DNA from: Mesostigma viride
Taxonomy: Eukaryota > Streptophyta > Mesostigmatophyceae > Mesostigmatales > Mesostigmataceae
DNA: 64,000 nt
Assembly (NCBI GenBank): GCA_009746045.1
Contig: RPFO01000178.1
Coordinates: forward strand, 466,369 to 530,368
Direction of reading: 5' to 3'
The notes under the pieces were generated by a model. The model ran no database searches. It had not been told where the DNA came from and saw nothing but the letters and a program-made list of their open reading frames with translations. The position numbers and the translations under genes were made by a program. Positions 1 to 12,400 of this stretch are shown here, in pieces (the stretch's first letter is position 1; every line of letters begins with the position of its first letter).

Positions 1-269
1 TTTTGAAGTCAAACACGCTGATATAATTTTCTGCATCTATCGCTTAATATTTCCGAAGATACCGGCACCGCCCTGCCCAGCAAATATCGATCTTTTTCAG
101 CTCGATATGGCGGAATACGACTCATCCCAACTATTGAAGCGTCCGCGGCCCTGCACCAACTCGCTGATGACGCCATGGCGTCATTGGAAAACCCCTTGCA
201 CGCTGTGCGGGACGCCAGTGTCAGCATCAACCGCTCCACTCCACCGCTCCGCCGAACAGCGACCCTGCC

Positions 270-1612
270 ATGGATACCCGCGCGGAGGCCTTTCAGTCTG
301 CCGAGGAAGCTGCCGAGTTTTTACCTGGCAAATGGCCAGGCCTTAACGCCATCATGCGCCTGTCTCGAGCTGCCGCCCTCACCATCCTGCAACTGGCTGC
401 CGAGAAAAAGTGCGAGATCCGGGACTGCAACCAACAGGTTACCCACCTGTCGGACTTTCTCCACGACAACCCCGACGACACCGACCTCTGCCTCGCAGTC
501 TGGTGGACGTACGTGCTCCCGTCTTTCCGACAGCGCCCTTGAGCACTTTGTCATGGCCTCTCTGGACATGGGAGCCAACCCCACTGTTGCTGCCGCCATC
601 GACATCACCGCCAGGCAAGTCGCCAATACCTGCTTCGATCACCTCCCCTCCCTCCTCAACGCTGCCCTCAACCCTGTTGGTCCACGACCACCTCGCCACC
701 ATCACGCCCATTCCACACACGCCGACACCTCCATCCACTCCGCCATCACCCACATTGTAGCAGGACTGCAGCAGCAGCAGCAGCAGCAGCTCCTCCACCA
801 GCTCCAGCAACAACTTGCTGCCTCCATAACCCCTGCCAAGCCACCTGACCACCTATGACGCCACGCTTCAGAACCCTACGGAGCTCATCAACGAAATTAA
901 AAAAGCCGTCAAGGCCAGCACACGGGATGCCATGCACGAACCCATTTGCTCATGCAGTATTGTGGTACGTGGCGTCCCCTCGAACGTCAACAATGCACGC
1001 CTGGGCACCTACCTCCGGGGCGACCCCTTCATTAATATTGGGGAAGCTCGGCGTGGCCCAAAGCGTCATCATTAAAACGGCACGCCGGCTCGACGCGGCC
1101 CCACCGCCCCCGTCTTGGTAGGATTCCACCGCAAGGAGGACAAACTGCAGGTGCAGAAGGCCCGCCGGAACCTCCACCACGATACCCAACTGAGCATGGA
1201 CGATTACTATACCCCGGAGCAGCTTGAGACCCGGGCTGCCGCCCTGAACTGGCCGGAGGTCCACCAGGCTCGGGCAGCCAAGCAGGCCAACCCGCAACAA
1301 CGGTGCAGCATCTATGCCCGCCTCTATAATTGCGTCTTCATCGTCCGCATGAACGGCCAGGACCTTCCTCCAATGACGGCGACCCCGCCATGGATATACC
1401 GCCGTGCCAGCACCCCAGCCCCCTGCTCGGCCCCCGCCGTCACCGCCATCGCCACCGGCATCGACGGTCACCCGCTCCCCAGCACGTGTGGGGATCCGCC
1501 GGGGCAACTTCAGCGATCAGGTATGGCTGCCGGGCCTGGCCGTCCCCCTAATAAATTCGTTCGCTTTGCACCCGAGCCGGAGCCCGCGCTGCGAACCCTT
1601 CTCAACTATTAA
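270..1612 (+). pseudogene. LINE ORF1-like remains
   Basis: Short overlapping reading frames in different phases add up to an ORF1-like protein. Visible blocks are a glutamine run from (CAG)n at about 769-789, a stretch with RGVPSNVNNARLGTYLRGDP at about 968-1028, and a basic block containing QVQKARRNL with DDYYTPEQLETRA at about 1148-1235. The last is the kind of C-terminal half seen in ORF1 proteins of plant and algal LINEs, where it binds element RNA. The frame changes several times, so no intact protein is encoded. No start codon can be chosen with confidence. Confidence 0.5.
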
Positions 1613-1861
1613 TGACGATCGACGCTCGCGGCCCCGCGGCTCCGTGGCTCTCAGTAGCAGTGGGATCTGCCTAACTCCCCTTCCCGCCCCTTTGCCTTCG
1701 CAGCCCTCGGGCTGTCGGAGAGAGAGCAACGGGTCGGCAGTGAACCAGGTTAATCGCCCCGCCTCGCGCGGCCGCCTCCGAAACCTCCTCAGACTGCACG
1801 CATTTCTTATGCGTGCAGACGCAGATTCATTCTACCTGGCCATGCACCCGAGCCAACCGTC

Positions 1862-2067
1862 AGTTAGGTGAAATAGTGCCGGAACCTTTTTGCCGTTGGG
1901 GCAAATCGGTCCGGAACACTATTTTACCCGGATTCACCACTTCCGAGCACCCAAGCTAATTTGGCCGAATTAACTTGGGTGCTCGGAAGTGGTGAATCCG
2001 GGCAAAATAGTGTTCCGGACCGATTTGCCCCAACGGCAAAAAGGTTCCGGCACTATTTCACCTAACT
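1862..2067. repeat. 206-bp near-perfect palindrome (foldback/MITE-like), copy 1
   Basis: The block begins AGTTAGGTGAAATAGTGCC and ends with its reverse complement. The two arms of about 103 bp pair almost throughout, with a few mismatches near the centre (AAGCTAATTTGG against CCGAATTAACTT). It sits inside the LINE and separates ORF1 from the endonuclease. No coding potential or target-site duplication is clear. A transcript would form one long hairpin. Confidence 0.9.
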
Positions 2068-2200
2068 AAGACCTGTGCACCTTGGAGGTCAGGGGTTCGA
2101 AACCTGCCAGAGACAGTTCCGGCGCAATATCATTTGCGTGCACTAGCCTAGGCGGTTGTCTCCAGGTCTATTCGACTCCCCCTCCACGGGGCCAGGTTTT
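2068..2200 (+). other. Spacer between palindromes with a tRNA-like B box
   Basis: This 133-bp stretch contains GGTTCGAAACC at about 2094-2104. That matches an RNA polymerase III B box and sits in a potential T-arm (CAGGG, GTTCGAA loop, ACCTG with one mismatch). It resembles only the 3' half of a tRNA, with no D-arm or anticodon arm visible, so it may be a tRNA-derived SINE fragment. A chance match is possible. Confidence 0.35.
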
Positions 2201-2406
2201 AGTTAGGTGAAATAGTGCCGGAACCTTTTTGCCGTTGGGGCAAATCGGTCCGGAACACTATTTTGCCCGGATTCACCACTTCCGAGCACCCAAGTTAATT
2301 CGGCCGAATTAACTTGGGTGCTCGGAAGTGGTGAATCCGGGCAAAATAGTGTTCCGGACCGATTTGCCCCAACAGCAAAAAGGTTCCGGCACTATTTCAC
2401 CTAACT
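2201..2406. repeat. 206-bp near-perfect palindrome, copy 2
   Basis: The same length and ends as the palindrome at 1862-2067, in effect the same sequence with only a handful of substitutions. The centre here (AAGTTAATTCGGCCGAATTAACTT) is a perfect palindrome. Two such close copies 133 bp apart point to a recent duplication or a double insertion of one family. Confidence 0.9.
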
Positions 2407-2576
2407 CTGTCGGCGTCGCCTCGACGCGTTGGCATGCAGGAAGAATCGAAACGGTGATTGAAAGCATAAGTCCTCAACCCGCCCCCCCTAGCCCCCCACC
2501 TCCACCCCCATGCACCCCCATCACCACCCTGCTCCATCTCCGCCCCCACCCCCGCCTGCACCCCCCTTTTCGGTCA

Positions 2577-3420
2577 ACGCGCGCCATTGGTCATCGCCAC
2601 CTTCAACGCCCGCACGCTCCAGCAGCCGACGCTGACCGCTGTCACTGCCTGCGCAGCGACGACTGTCAGTGCCATCGAGTTTCCAATCTTATTGGTTTCT
2701 GCATCGACAATAACATCCATATCCCGGGAATCCAAGAACACAGGCGCACAATGATCGGCCCGCGGACCGACTAGCGCCCTTGCTGCTGACGACATCGACG
2801 GCTGGCGGTTCTATTACGGAGGCGGCGACGGCACCGGGAAGGGGGGCGTCGGTCTGACCTCTGCTCCCCGCTCGCCGTACGACACATGGGCGAACCCCAG
2901 CTGGTAAACGCTCAGCTCCTTGTGCGTGGCCACCTTCCATTCGGTGGAGGGCCACTCGACCTACGCCCTGACGGTGGGCGTCGGTTACGCACCCCACTCC
3001 GGCCACCCAGAACAAGATCGCAAGGACTTCTTTGCTGCGCTGGAGAACCTGGCAAACGGCACCCCTGGTCGCAACTACCTCGCTCTGCTACTGGACGCCA
3101 ACGCCACGCTACCACCGGGTACTGGCGGATGTCAGCACGCCCCCAACGGTACGGTCTCCAATGCCAACACTGAACTTTTTGCTGATTTGCTTACGACATG
3201 CGATTTGGTACCCGCCAACACCCGCTTTCCACATAGTCCAGATGCTCTGGTCACCTCAGGACACACCTCGCCAACTGGCACTGAACGCTGCATTGACTAT
3301 GTTGTAATGCGCAAGCGTCATCAAGGATCTGTACTAGCTGCTCGCTTGCACGTGATCCCCCTGGTGCGCTCTGATCATCGCGTCGTCACCGCCCGCATCC
3401 GCCTGCGATTCCCCTCGCAC
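2577..3420 (+). pseudogene. LINE APE-type endonuclease domain, broken
   Basis: The region starts with IATFNARTL (about 2592-2618), the usual opening of exonuclease-endonuclease-phosphatase domains in LINEs. It continues through HIPGIQEHR (about 2718-2745) in another frame, then a 196-residue open frame at 2920-3510. That frame has LALLLDANA, TERCIDYVVMRKR and RSDHRVVTARI, the last being the SDH motif near the catalytic histidine. In an active element this enzyme nicks target DNA to prime reverse transcription. Frame changes between 2640 and 2900 show that this copy cannot make the enzyme. Confidence 0.75.
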
Positions 3421-4220
3421 TTTTGTAAGCACGTGGTACCACCTGATATGCGCACATTGCAGCTGCTTGAGAAATCTGACGACGCTCTGCATGGAGGACT
3501 CAGTCCCTGAAAAACGCGCCCACAAGCGCACGGCAGAGGATTTCGTCGACGTGCTGGACATCCCGGCCAGCCACGCCCAGCTGCCCGAGCTGCCGGCCCG
3601 GCAGCGGCCCTTCGGCACCTCGCTGACAACTGAGCTGCCCGCGGCAGGGACCCTGCTGCCCCCCCGCCGCCCGCCCCGCTTCACCAGCCTGCACCGGCTC
3701 CCCGCCGTCATCCAGGCCCGGCAAGCCCTGCGCGACAACAGCGACCCCGCCCGCTACGCCCGCCTCAAAGCCGATTACCACTCGGCCATCCGGCAGGCGA
3801 CCACGGAGCAGGAGGACCTCCATGTCCGTGAGTATTTCGCCCACCTCCAGGACCAGCATGGCAAGTACGCCTGGACCCGCCTGCGTCATGCCCAACGGCC
3901 AGCCGGCGGCGCGCAGCCGGCGCCGCAGATGCTCTCTGGCTCCCCGCAGCAGCAGCTACTAAGTTGACCAGTGGCCGCTGGTATTCCTCCCAGTCCCGGC
4001 TGCTCGGCGCCCCCCCGCCGCCACCTCCGCTTCAATGGCCCTCTGGCGGCCGCGCGCCTGGCGCCTGCGGGCGTCCCTGCGCCGCCCACGCCGCCCGCCA
4101 CTGAGCAGGACTACACGTACCCGGCCCTGACGGAAACCCCGGCCGACCCCAACGAGCTCCCGCCGTTCACCGAGCTCGAGCTGAGCAACGCCGCCAAGCA
4201 ACTCCGCTTCTACGCCGCCG

Positions 4221-5700
4221 TTGGACCTGACCAGCTCCCCGCCCGGCGGGAGGCTGACGGCTCTCACGGGGTTCCTGCTTGACGTCTGCAACCGGATCCT
4301 GCTGGCCGACGCGCCTCCGATTCCCGAGTGGCAGCACAGCTACCGTATTATGCTGTACAAAAACAAAGGTTCCCCTGACGACCCCGCCAACTACAGAGGA
4401 GTCTGCATCCAGAGCGCCGCACTCAAGTTGTTCATGCGCGTGATCCTCAACCGCCTTCGTTCTGCTCTCGACCGTCGCCTAGGGGAAAGTCAAATGGGCT
4501 TCCGTCCTGGGCGCAACACCGTCATGGCCATCTTCGTCGCGCGTCGCCTCTTCGAGGAAATCGCTCTCCTGCAACCTGGTGAGCTTCCCGCCATCCTGAT
4601 CTTCGTCGACTTCATCAAGGCTTTTGATTCTGTCCCCTGGGACACTCTATGGGCTGTCCTTGCTCGCGCTCGCGTCCCCACTCCCCTGATTACCGTCATC
4701 CGCACGCTGTGTGAGGGGTCGACCACTTCGGTGCGCACTCAACACGGCTTTACCCCTCCATGTCCACTGCAGACCGGCGTCTGGCAGGGTTGCGTCCTGT
4801 CGCCGTACCTGTTTATTATTGTAGTGGATTATGTTATGCGCCAGGCACGTGCTCGCTTTGCTAGCTTGCAGGCCGTGCCCCTGGCCTAGCGATCACGAAC
4901 GAGCTTGGGGAAGGAGGGCCCACTAACAAGCAGAATTTACTAGCTGACCTCATGTATGCCGACGACATCACGCTCATCGAGAAGCCGGAGTCTGCCCAAC
5001 TTTGGCTGGACTGCCTGGGGCTGGAGGCTCGGGTGGTTGGTCTAGAAATCAGCCCCAAAACGGAGGCCCTGGCCGGCTCGGCATGGCAGGGCCCCCACCC
5101 ACACTCCGCCTCTTAGACGACACCGAAGTCAACTACCCTCCTTCAGGCCGCTTCAAGGTGCTCGGCAGTTGACTTCCCGACTGCGAGGACGACCTGAAGA
5201 CACGGATCGACATGGCGTGGGCGCAACTCCATGACCACCGCCGCTGGTGAAGCAACCCCGCCCTACCCCGGATCGTCAAGCGTGACCTCTTCAAGGTCGT
5301 CATTCTGACGATCCTGACCTACGGCGCCGAGACCTGGACACTGACGCAGGAGCTGGAGCAACGACTCGACGGCAACGTCACCAAGATGCTGCGCAAGGCC
5401 CCCTTTGGTTTGCACATTAGTAACGAGGATTTGTACGCTGATTTGCCATATGTTTCCCACATTATTAGGCACAGGTGCCTGGGCCTAGCCGGGCACCTGG
5501 CCCGCACACATCCGGTAGACACATCAGATAGACTAGCTGGCACCAAGCCCGCCCAGCCTGGGCGATATGTCCTCACCTGGCGTGCCCCAGGCCGCGCGCG
5601 GCATGGCCGCCACCCGTGGACTTTTCGTGATAGACCCGGCATGGACATGTGCTACACTAGACGTGACGAGCTCACCCCCGGGCAGCCTCCTGGTTAATTT
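4221..5700 (+). pseudogene. LINE reverse transcriptase and 3' domain, broken
   Basis: A 222-residue open frame (4221-4889) carries YKNKGSPDDPANYRGVCI, then motif A as FVDFIKAFDSVPWD, then motif B as GVWQGCVLSPYLF. The catalytic YADD box follows at about 4955-4966 in MYADDITLIEKPES, after a stop at 4887-4889. Downstream are ILTYGAETWTLTQELEQRLDG (about 5308-5370) and the C-terminal block with GHLARTHPVDTSDRLAGTKP (about 5488-5547). At least one stop in the RT and further frame breaks in the 3' part make this copy inactive. The nearest relatives in the window are the fragments at 29310-29940 and, more distantly, 55440-60225. Confidence 0.88.
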
Positions 5701-5951
5701 GTCAGTAATATGGAGGCATGCAGATGGTGCGCAAGGATAGATGGCAAGTAGTGATGAAGGAGACCACCCCCAAGCCTGTGGGGGCTCCGCGTGTGACCAA
5801 GTATGGCATTCATAGCGATTCGGGCCGCGGTGCCCACACCCCTGTAACTAGGACCTAGATAGCTTATACCATCCATTCCATCCCATGTTCCCCTCCCACT
5901 GAGGACTTATGCTCACGTGACGCAGTCACGCGTCTATTAATTAATTAATTA

Positions 5952-6427
5952 CGGTCTCCAGGAAGACTATCAAATGAAAGTAAAATGACATCACGTTGAA
6001 AAGCTGGAGAACAGAGCTCATACACCCATTCGCTACTTCTGGTGTATGCATTCGCTACTTCTGGTGTCATGCGTAGACATGCCCGCGCTTGTACGTTCCT
6101 CCAGTGACCGTGCCTGTAATGCGCCACTCCCCACTACTGAGAAAACCTTGCTTCCATTTATGTAAACAGACCGCAGGCTGATAACTAGCCAGCGCACACT
6201 AGGCTTTACCGAATGTCTATGAACCATGCATACGACCGAAATGTCAGGCCCAACAACAAACTGTCGGGAGACTTGAAAACCAGGTTGTTTTTATATGTTT
6301 CCATAATTGGATATTCATCCGATGAGCGCCTGGAAGCGCTTGGTTGTGAATCCAAATATCTTGTTGACAGGATCTGCACAGGGCATGATAACAGCCCATG
6401 TGGCGATGCTGTCATGAGCATGTGTGG
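5952..6427. other. Gap between LINE end and FAD oxidoreductase stop codon
   Basis: I see no gene here. It should hold the 3' untranslated region of the minus-strand oxidoreductase that ends at 6428. No polyadenylation signal can be called with confidence. Confidence 0.4.
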
Positions 6428-9400
6428 CTACCAGGATGGTCCGATGGGCAGACCTTTCCCTCTTGTAAGCCTCAGGTTTAGATCACGAAGTTGTTTGATG
6501 TGTGGCTCGTCGTCTTCCACGGGTATGACATTGGCATGTTCGCCCTGGCGGAGCAAGGTCACCACACGGTTAGCCGCTTCCAGCCCTGTCACGTAGGCTT
6601 TTTCCTGTGATTCACGTGCAGGCAAGTCAAACAAGAACAGGTGGAAAGGAAAATCTTTCAGGTTCTGAAACAGGCTGTTGCGTATTCCAAAGCAGGGGAC
6701 AATCCTCCTCCAGTCAAGTACTTATCAGCTCGCAGACTGTGTCACGTCAGCATAAATCCTCCATGACTTGGGTGGTGAAATAGGTGCCTATTTAACCTCC
6801 AGTTCTGGGGATGCGGGCGCCCCGGACGAACCGCTATGTTTACCGAATTCTGTCACATGCATCTCCCCCACCGAAAGGGGGTTTGTAGCCTTTACATCCT
6901 CCTGCTGATTCGCTTTGTCACCTGCCGTTAGATTACAGTCAAGCCGTGGGGCTCCCAGGGCAAACCCGTTCTTCCTAGGATAGCACATGGCCAAACCGGT
7001 TGCAGAAAGCCCAGGGGTGGCCACCTTGTGGCGCACTGCCAGGGGCCTGTCCTGCGAGGACAAAGCGCCCAAGCTGGGCGGGCTTGGTGCCAGCTGACTG
7101 ACCTGATATGTCCACAATATCTGTGTGGGTCAGGTGCCCAGGGTCCCAAGGGGCTGACTCCTGAAAACACTAGGAGCAGCAAACATACGATTGGCGGACT
7201 CCTAGTGTCAATATCAGTGCATGAGAGGGTTCTCATGCTTGTGCGAGATGCGGCACACAAAGAGGCTTTCCATGCTATGCAGAAGGGTATTTACGAGACA
7301 ACAGCTGCCATGTGATTGGTAGTCCCATATGCAAACCCAACAAAGACGGTGAGATACCCACAGACAGTCTGCATGGAGCTAGCCAACTACCAGAGACTCG
7401 GTTTATCTGGGGAGCCCCACCATGCTTCATAAAGTGGGTAGCTAAACATAGCCTGCCATGAATGACAACTGCCAGCTGGGCTCAGGTACCTGTGACCAGG
7501 AGCCGTGCGTGTTCATGATCCAGTCACCGCTCATGAACACGTTGGGGAAGGAGGTGGTCGGCTTCATGAGCGATGAGTAGGCACCTGCGGGGAGACACGG
7601 CAGGCAAGCTCATCAACATGTCACACCCTCAGATATAGCCATGGATGGAAGATGACCGTTGCTGCGTAAAGGGATGTTTCAATTGTGACAAAATGCCGCA
7701 AAGTGCGATGGGCACCTACGCGGCTAGAGGGTCAGCACGGCGTGCAAATTCATGAATGCACCCCCTACTTTGGGAGAGGGGCATGGATGGGCGCAGGCAG
7801 AGAGAGGGTTTGATAACCAAGCCATTGGGTTGTTGAAGGATGTCAAATATTCCAAGACAAAACATCTGCACATTAGTATGTGATGACTGGCGTTCATGAA
7901 AGACCATGATGTTACGACAACACAGATGACGAAAATGGGCATGGCCAATTGATCACAAAAGCATACCACCATGCAAGCCTGCCTTGTCAATTTCCACACC
8001 GACAGATCTGATTATATTTGATGCAGGTCTAAGTAACAATAGTGGTTGAAACAGTTGTCTTAATACGCTACATTTAAGGTGGATGCATACAAGTTGGATG
8101 GGCAATAACAGAAACGTGAAATCGGCTAGTACATGAGCCTGCGCCAGCGTGACATGCGGGTGCATAAGGCAGCCACATTGTACAGCACGGGACGTGTCAC
8201 GCTGATCTTGAAAATCATGTCACAGTCCTGTGATGGCGCACTCTGCATGACAGATGGGTGAAAAAAGCGGCAGATAGGCGCTGCACACCCATGAAGAAAG
8301 GCAAAGTCCCTGCGATCCACAATTACGTCTATTAGAAATTTTCTAAAACTAGTTTTAGTAAATTGGTCTCGTAGTACGCACGAGAAAGACCACCACGGGC
8401 AGCTGGGACGGCCGCCGTCCTTTATGTCCCGCCAGCCGCGCGAATGGCAGGCGTTACACAAGTCATGAATCAAATGTGGCAAGTTGTGGGCCGGATGCCC
8501 TTGGTCCGGCCGAAAATCTGGCGCTAATCGTTAGTGGCGTGACAGTTGCCACTAGTCAGCGGCCATATTGGGTGACAAAAGTAGTTTGCGAGGCAAGTCC
8601 TGGTGGGCTTTGAAACCAGGAGTAGAAACAGTTCAAAGCAAACGTATTTTGTGACGCAAGCATAGCGTTACATGGAAATTGAGTGACGGTTGTCAACGGC
8701 TGTCCTGCTTGGCAAAGAGGAATATAGCCAAACATAGTTTGTTGTCTAGGTTTTTTCACCTGCCCACTCACCCCTTTATCTCTGTTGACTGGGGCCATGC
8801 ACTCTGTGCGGAACAGTTTTCTTTACTATTCGGTCCCTTGCCATTCATTCGTGATGGCCCGGCCCATGAATCTTTCCAAAAAAGACTGGTGATTCTTGGG
8901 CATGAACGGGTAGTACTCTTGTTTCCGCCTAATGCAAGAAAAGGTGCCATCGGGACTTTCTTCTGATATTCCTTCAGATGCCCCACACTCCAACCCAAGC
9001 GATGAGAATCGTCCACCGAGATCTTCTCTGCTGCACGTGTCGATTTGCCAACACGAGAACGGCAACGTTTTTGACACTTGGTGGTTACAGACAGCGGGCT
9101 GCGCGGCCCAGCCCAGCCGCGTGCAGCTGACCGAGATACCGTTAAACACTTGTCACAGGCGTGTCCAGTCTCCCCGGCGTACCTGGGAAGAAATGGGTGA
9201 CAGCGCCCGGGAAGCGCACGATGGCGCGCTCCTGCACGGTGGCGGTGGCGAATGCTGGCACACATCGCGACAGGTAGGACATGACCTTGCGCTGGATGGC
9301 GTCGTCCGATAAGGGCAGCAGCTGGTTGGCATGATACTGCTCGCGAGCGCACCAAGAGCCACGCACAAAGACATGCATGGATCAGGTGGTAGCGCTCGCG

Positions 9401-12400
9401 CACACAACCATAGCGCATGCACAGGGAGGCTTTCATAGCAACGCACATACACATGCAACCGTAAGACTCGCACGCACTGGTAGCCACCCACATAAACATG
9501 CACAGGCATGTATGCCAACGCACAGAAATGCACACACGAAAGGGCAGTAGAACAGTTCAGTACAACTCAATGCAGTGCACTGTAGTGCAGTACGGTACAG
9601 TACAGCACAATGCACCTCCAGCGTACACCACTCACAAAGTCCACCTCCACCACCGTGCCCTCTCGGTCGCGGTACTCATCGTGCAGCGCGTTCAGGTCAA
9701 AGAACGTCCACCCCGTGCTGTCGTCGAAGCCAAAGCAGGCGTTGCTGGGCTGGCGGAACTTGATCTGCGGCGCAGCGGCAGGATGAGGCACAAGGCAAGG
9801 TGATCAGCACCACACACGATGAGGCACAAGGAGGGGTGAGGGTAGCAGCGATTAATGGATTGATTAAGCTTCTCCCTTAAGCTTCTCTCACTGCCCAAAG
9901 TGGGCAGGCCACAGAGGATTCTCTCTGCATCATGGTGCAGGCCCAAATGTGGGTGCAATAAGGCTTCTGCATCGCAAAAGCGTGGCAGATGCAGTAAAGC
10001 TGCCCCATGGTCCAGAGCCCCCAGATAGGCTTGGAACGCATTTAGCGGCGGATCAGCGATGATAGAGGCAGCATAATCAGGGAAGAGTCTAGAGAGAGAC
10101 TTGTACGATGATACGCGTCAACTGAGTGCAGGATGGGAGCTGATGTCGGGTGTGGCGTGCGGCAGCAAAGGAAAAAGCAGCACACTGCCGTGTGGGTGAG
10201 GACAAGATTGCTAACATACGTACTGCGCCCGTGACTGGTTCATGACCACCCCAAAGACAGGGCCATGTCCCATGCTTTCCTTGGTGGCCATGGATGCGAC
10301 ACGAACCATGCTGCGGGGTGCCGAGAAGGCACAGGCGACTTGACGATGCAAACAAGGGTTCAAACAAGGAGGGGCTGCGGACAAATCAGGCTCCCTGCAT
10401 ACAAGCATTATACTAGGTTCCCTTTGTTCATCCATTAGTAGTAGAACATGAGCATACAGGCAAGCTGTTGCTGAACGACACCAGAGCATGCCACAAAACA
10501 AAACTGACATTCCCTGGGAACTCTGGACCCTTGCGTGCGCGCCACCTGGCAATATGCAGGACGCTGGAATGTGCAGAGCCAGCGACCAGCCGTGCAGACG
10601 CCTGATTAGCGAATGGATGTGTAGAAGGAGCATGATTTCCTCACTTTGGGCCCGTGCCGGCACACCCGGCACCTGTCCACAGCAGAGGCATGCAGTGTTC
10701 CAACTCTACAGCTGCAGCCCCCCCAGCATTGACCCCTTAAAACAAGCCTTCAACACCGACCCCTTGTTTAGGGTACCCGGTGCTGGCTCATTTCTCGCGT
10801 GCGGCTGGTGCCACAGGGCCCAGCACCGCACGTCCATTCACGGAACGCTATCCTCATGGACTAGGGTACCGCCGTAACTGGAGCACATACTGGGCCATGC
10901 ACGCGTAGTGGCACCGAATCAGCGTATGCACAGACATGCCAGATGCAAGCCCACCTTCTTGTCCAGCCACAGGCGCACGGCGAGGATGTCCACCCCCTTA
11001 AGGTTGGACGTGTTGACAAACTCGTCGCGAGTACTGAGCGCCTCACTGAGGGGGACCATCGGTGGCGGGCGTGGGATGGTGATGACGGTAGGATGGGCGG
11101 GGGTTGAAGGGACAGTAAAATGCACAAACAGACTGAGTGTTAGGGGCGCCTGCGCACGTCGGGTTGGCACATCAAAGCTACCATCCCCCCTGGATGATAT
11201 GGGAGGGATACCCATTGGGTAGCCCGAAAATGGTTGCACTAGTGGCAGCACCAAGGGCACGCGAAGACTTGCTGGGCGGTGTTGTTTTCAGATAATGGAA
11301 CAAACGGCTATTAGTGCTAGCTGTGTTCAGAAAACACCATTCTTGTTATTGCCCCAAGAATACTTCGAGTTTTCTAGCCAAAATGTTGCTCAAGAAGGTG
11401 TGACGGCAGCACCGACTTAAGAGTGCAACATGTTCTGCGGCAGCAGCTTTGCACGGTCACAGTGTGTGTTCCGCGGCCACTGCCCCTTTGATCACAGTTG
11501 TTTGGCCATGCCATGATTGGCTAGTGGGCAACGAGCCAGGCGGGTTGCCACAAATATGGGCAGAGATAACTACCAATCCTCCCATCTGGCACACGCAGTC
11601 GCAACAGCCCGTCCTTATTCTCCGCCCAGCACTGCGAAACCTGCATGGTGCATGTTCAGGCGTAGCGCTGGTCGAACGGTTCCCCATCGTCTCCTCAGCA
11701 GCAACAAAGAGATTAAGTGGGACGACTCGATGACAACAAGCCCAGCCGCCGCAAAGCTTGTAAACCTTAATCAAATAGCCGTAGTACAGCATATCCTGTG
11801 CTTGCTCTCTGCTGATACCTGCAATCCCAAGCCCTCCCTGTACGCATGGCTGAACAGCGCTCCTGCGCCGTCCCCCTCACTTTCCCTCTTGGACACTCCC
11901 CTTGGTTCCTACGCTACGACAGAGCATCTACCATGGCCTGTGCGGGCACACACACATGCGCATGTGCAGGCCAAGCACCACCCCTTGAGGATGATGGGAG
12001 GGCACAGGCTGCGGTGCCCTCCACGGCATAGATGGGAGGGCACAGGCTGCGGTGCCCAACAGGGCATAGATGGGAGGGCACAGGCTGCGGTGCCCTCCAC
12101 GGCATAGATGGGAGTGCACAGGCTCAGGTTCAGTGGTTCGCGTTTCCTGCACAGCCCACGCACCACCCCCGGACGATGTTCTGCATCCCGCGGATGCCCA
12201 CCGCAAACACGACCGCGTCCGCAGGGAAAACCTCGTCGCCGCACAGCACGCCAGTGGCCGCACCGGTGTCTGGGTCCACTTGGACGCCCGTCACACGGCG
12301 CTCAGTACGGAAGTTGCCGCCCATCTGGGTGATGCGACGCACCCAGGGGGCGAAGATCTGCGCGCCGACGGTGCCCCGACACCACTTGACGTCAAAATCC

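Larger units (their letters stand above)
1..5951 (+). mobile_element. Decayed non-LTR retrotransposon (LINE), nearly full length
   Basis: The parts come in LINE order on the plus strand: ORF1-like remains (about 270-1620), an APE-type endonuclease (about 2577-3420), a reverse transcriptase (4221-5080), a conserved 3' domain with the block LGLAGHLART (5480-5520), and an AT-rich tail (ATTAATTAATTAATTA) ending at 5951. The ORFs are broken by several stops and frameshifts, and two palindromic insertions lie between ORF1 and the endonuclease. The 3' end is fixed by shared sequence with truncated copies at 29310-29940 and 30161-30295. The 5' end is not seen and may lie before the window. The tail is a TTAA-type simple repeat rather than poly(A). 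The GHLAR-type end is reminiscent of RTE/CR1-like LINEs, but I cannot fix the clade. Confidence 0.88.

Noticed and set aside
2068-2200. Complete tRNA gene
   Set aside because: Only a B box and an imperfect T-arm are visible, with no acceptor-stem partner, D-arm or anticodon loop.
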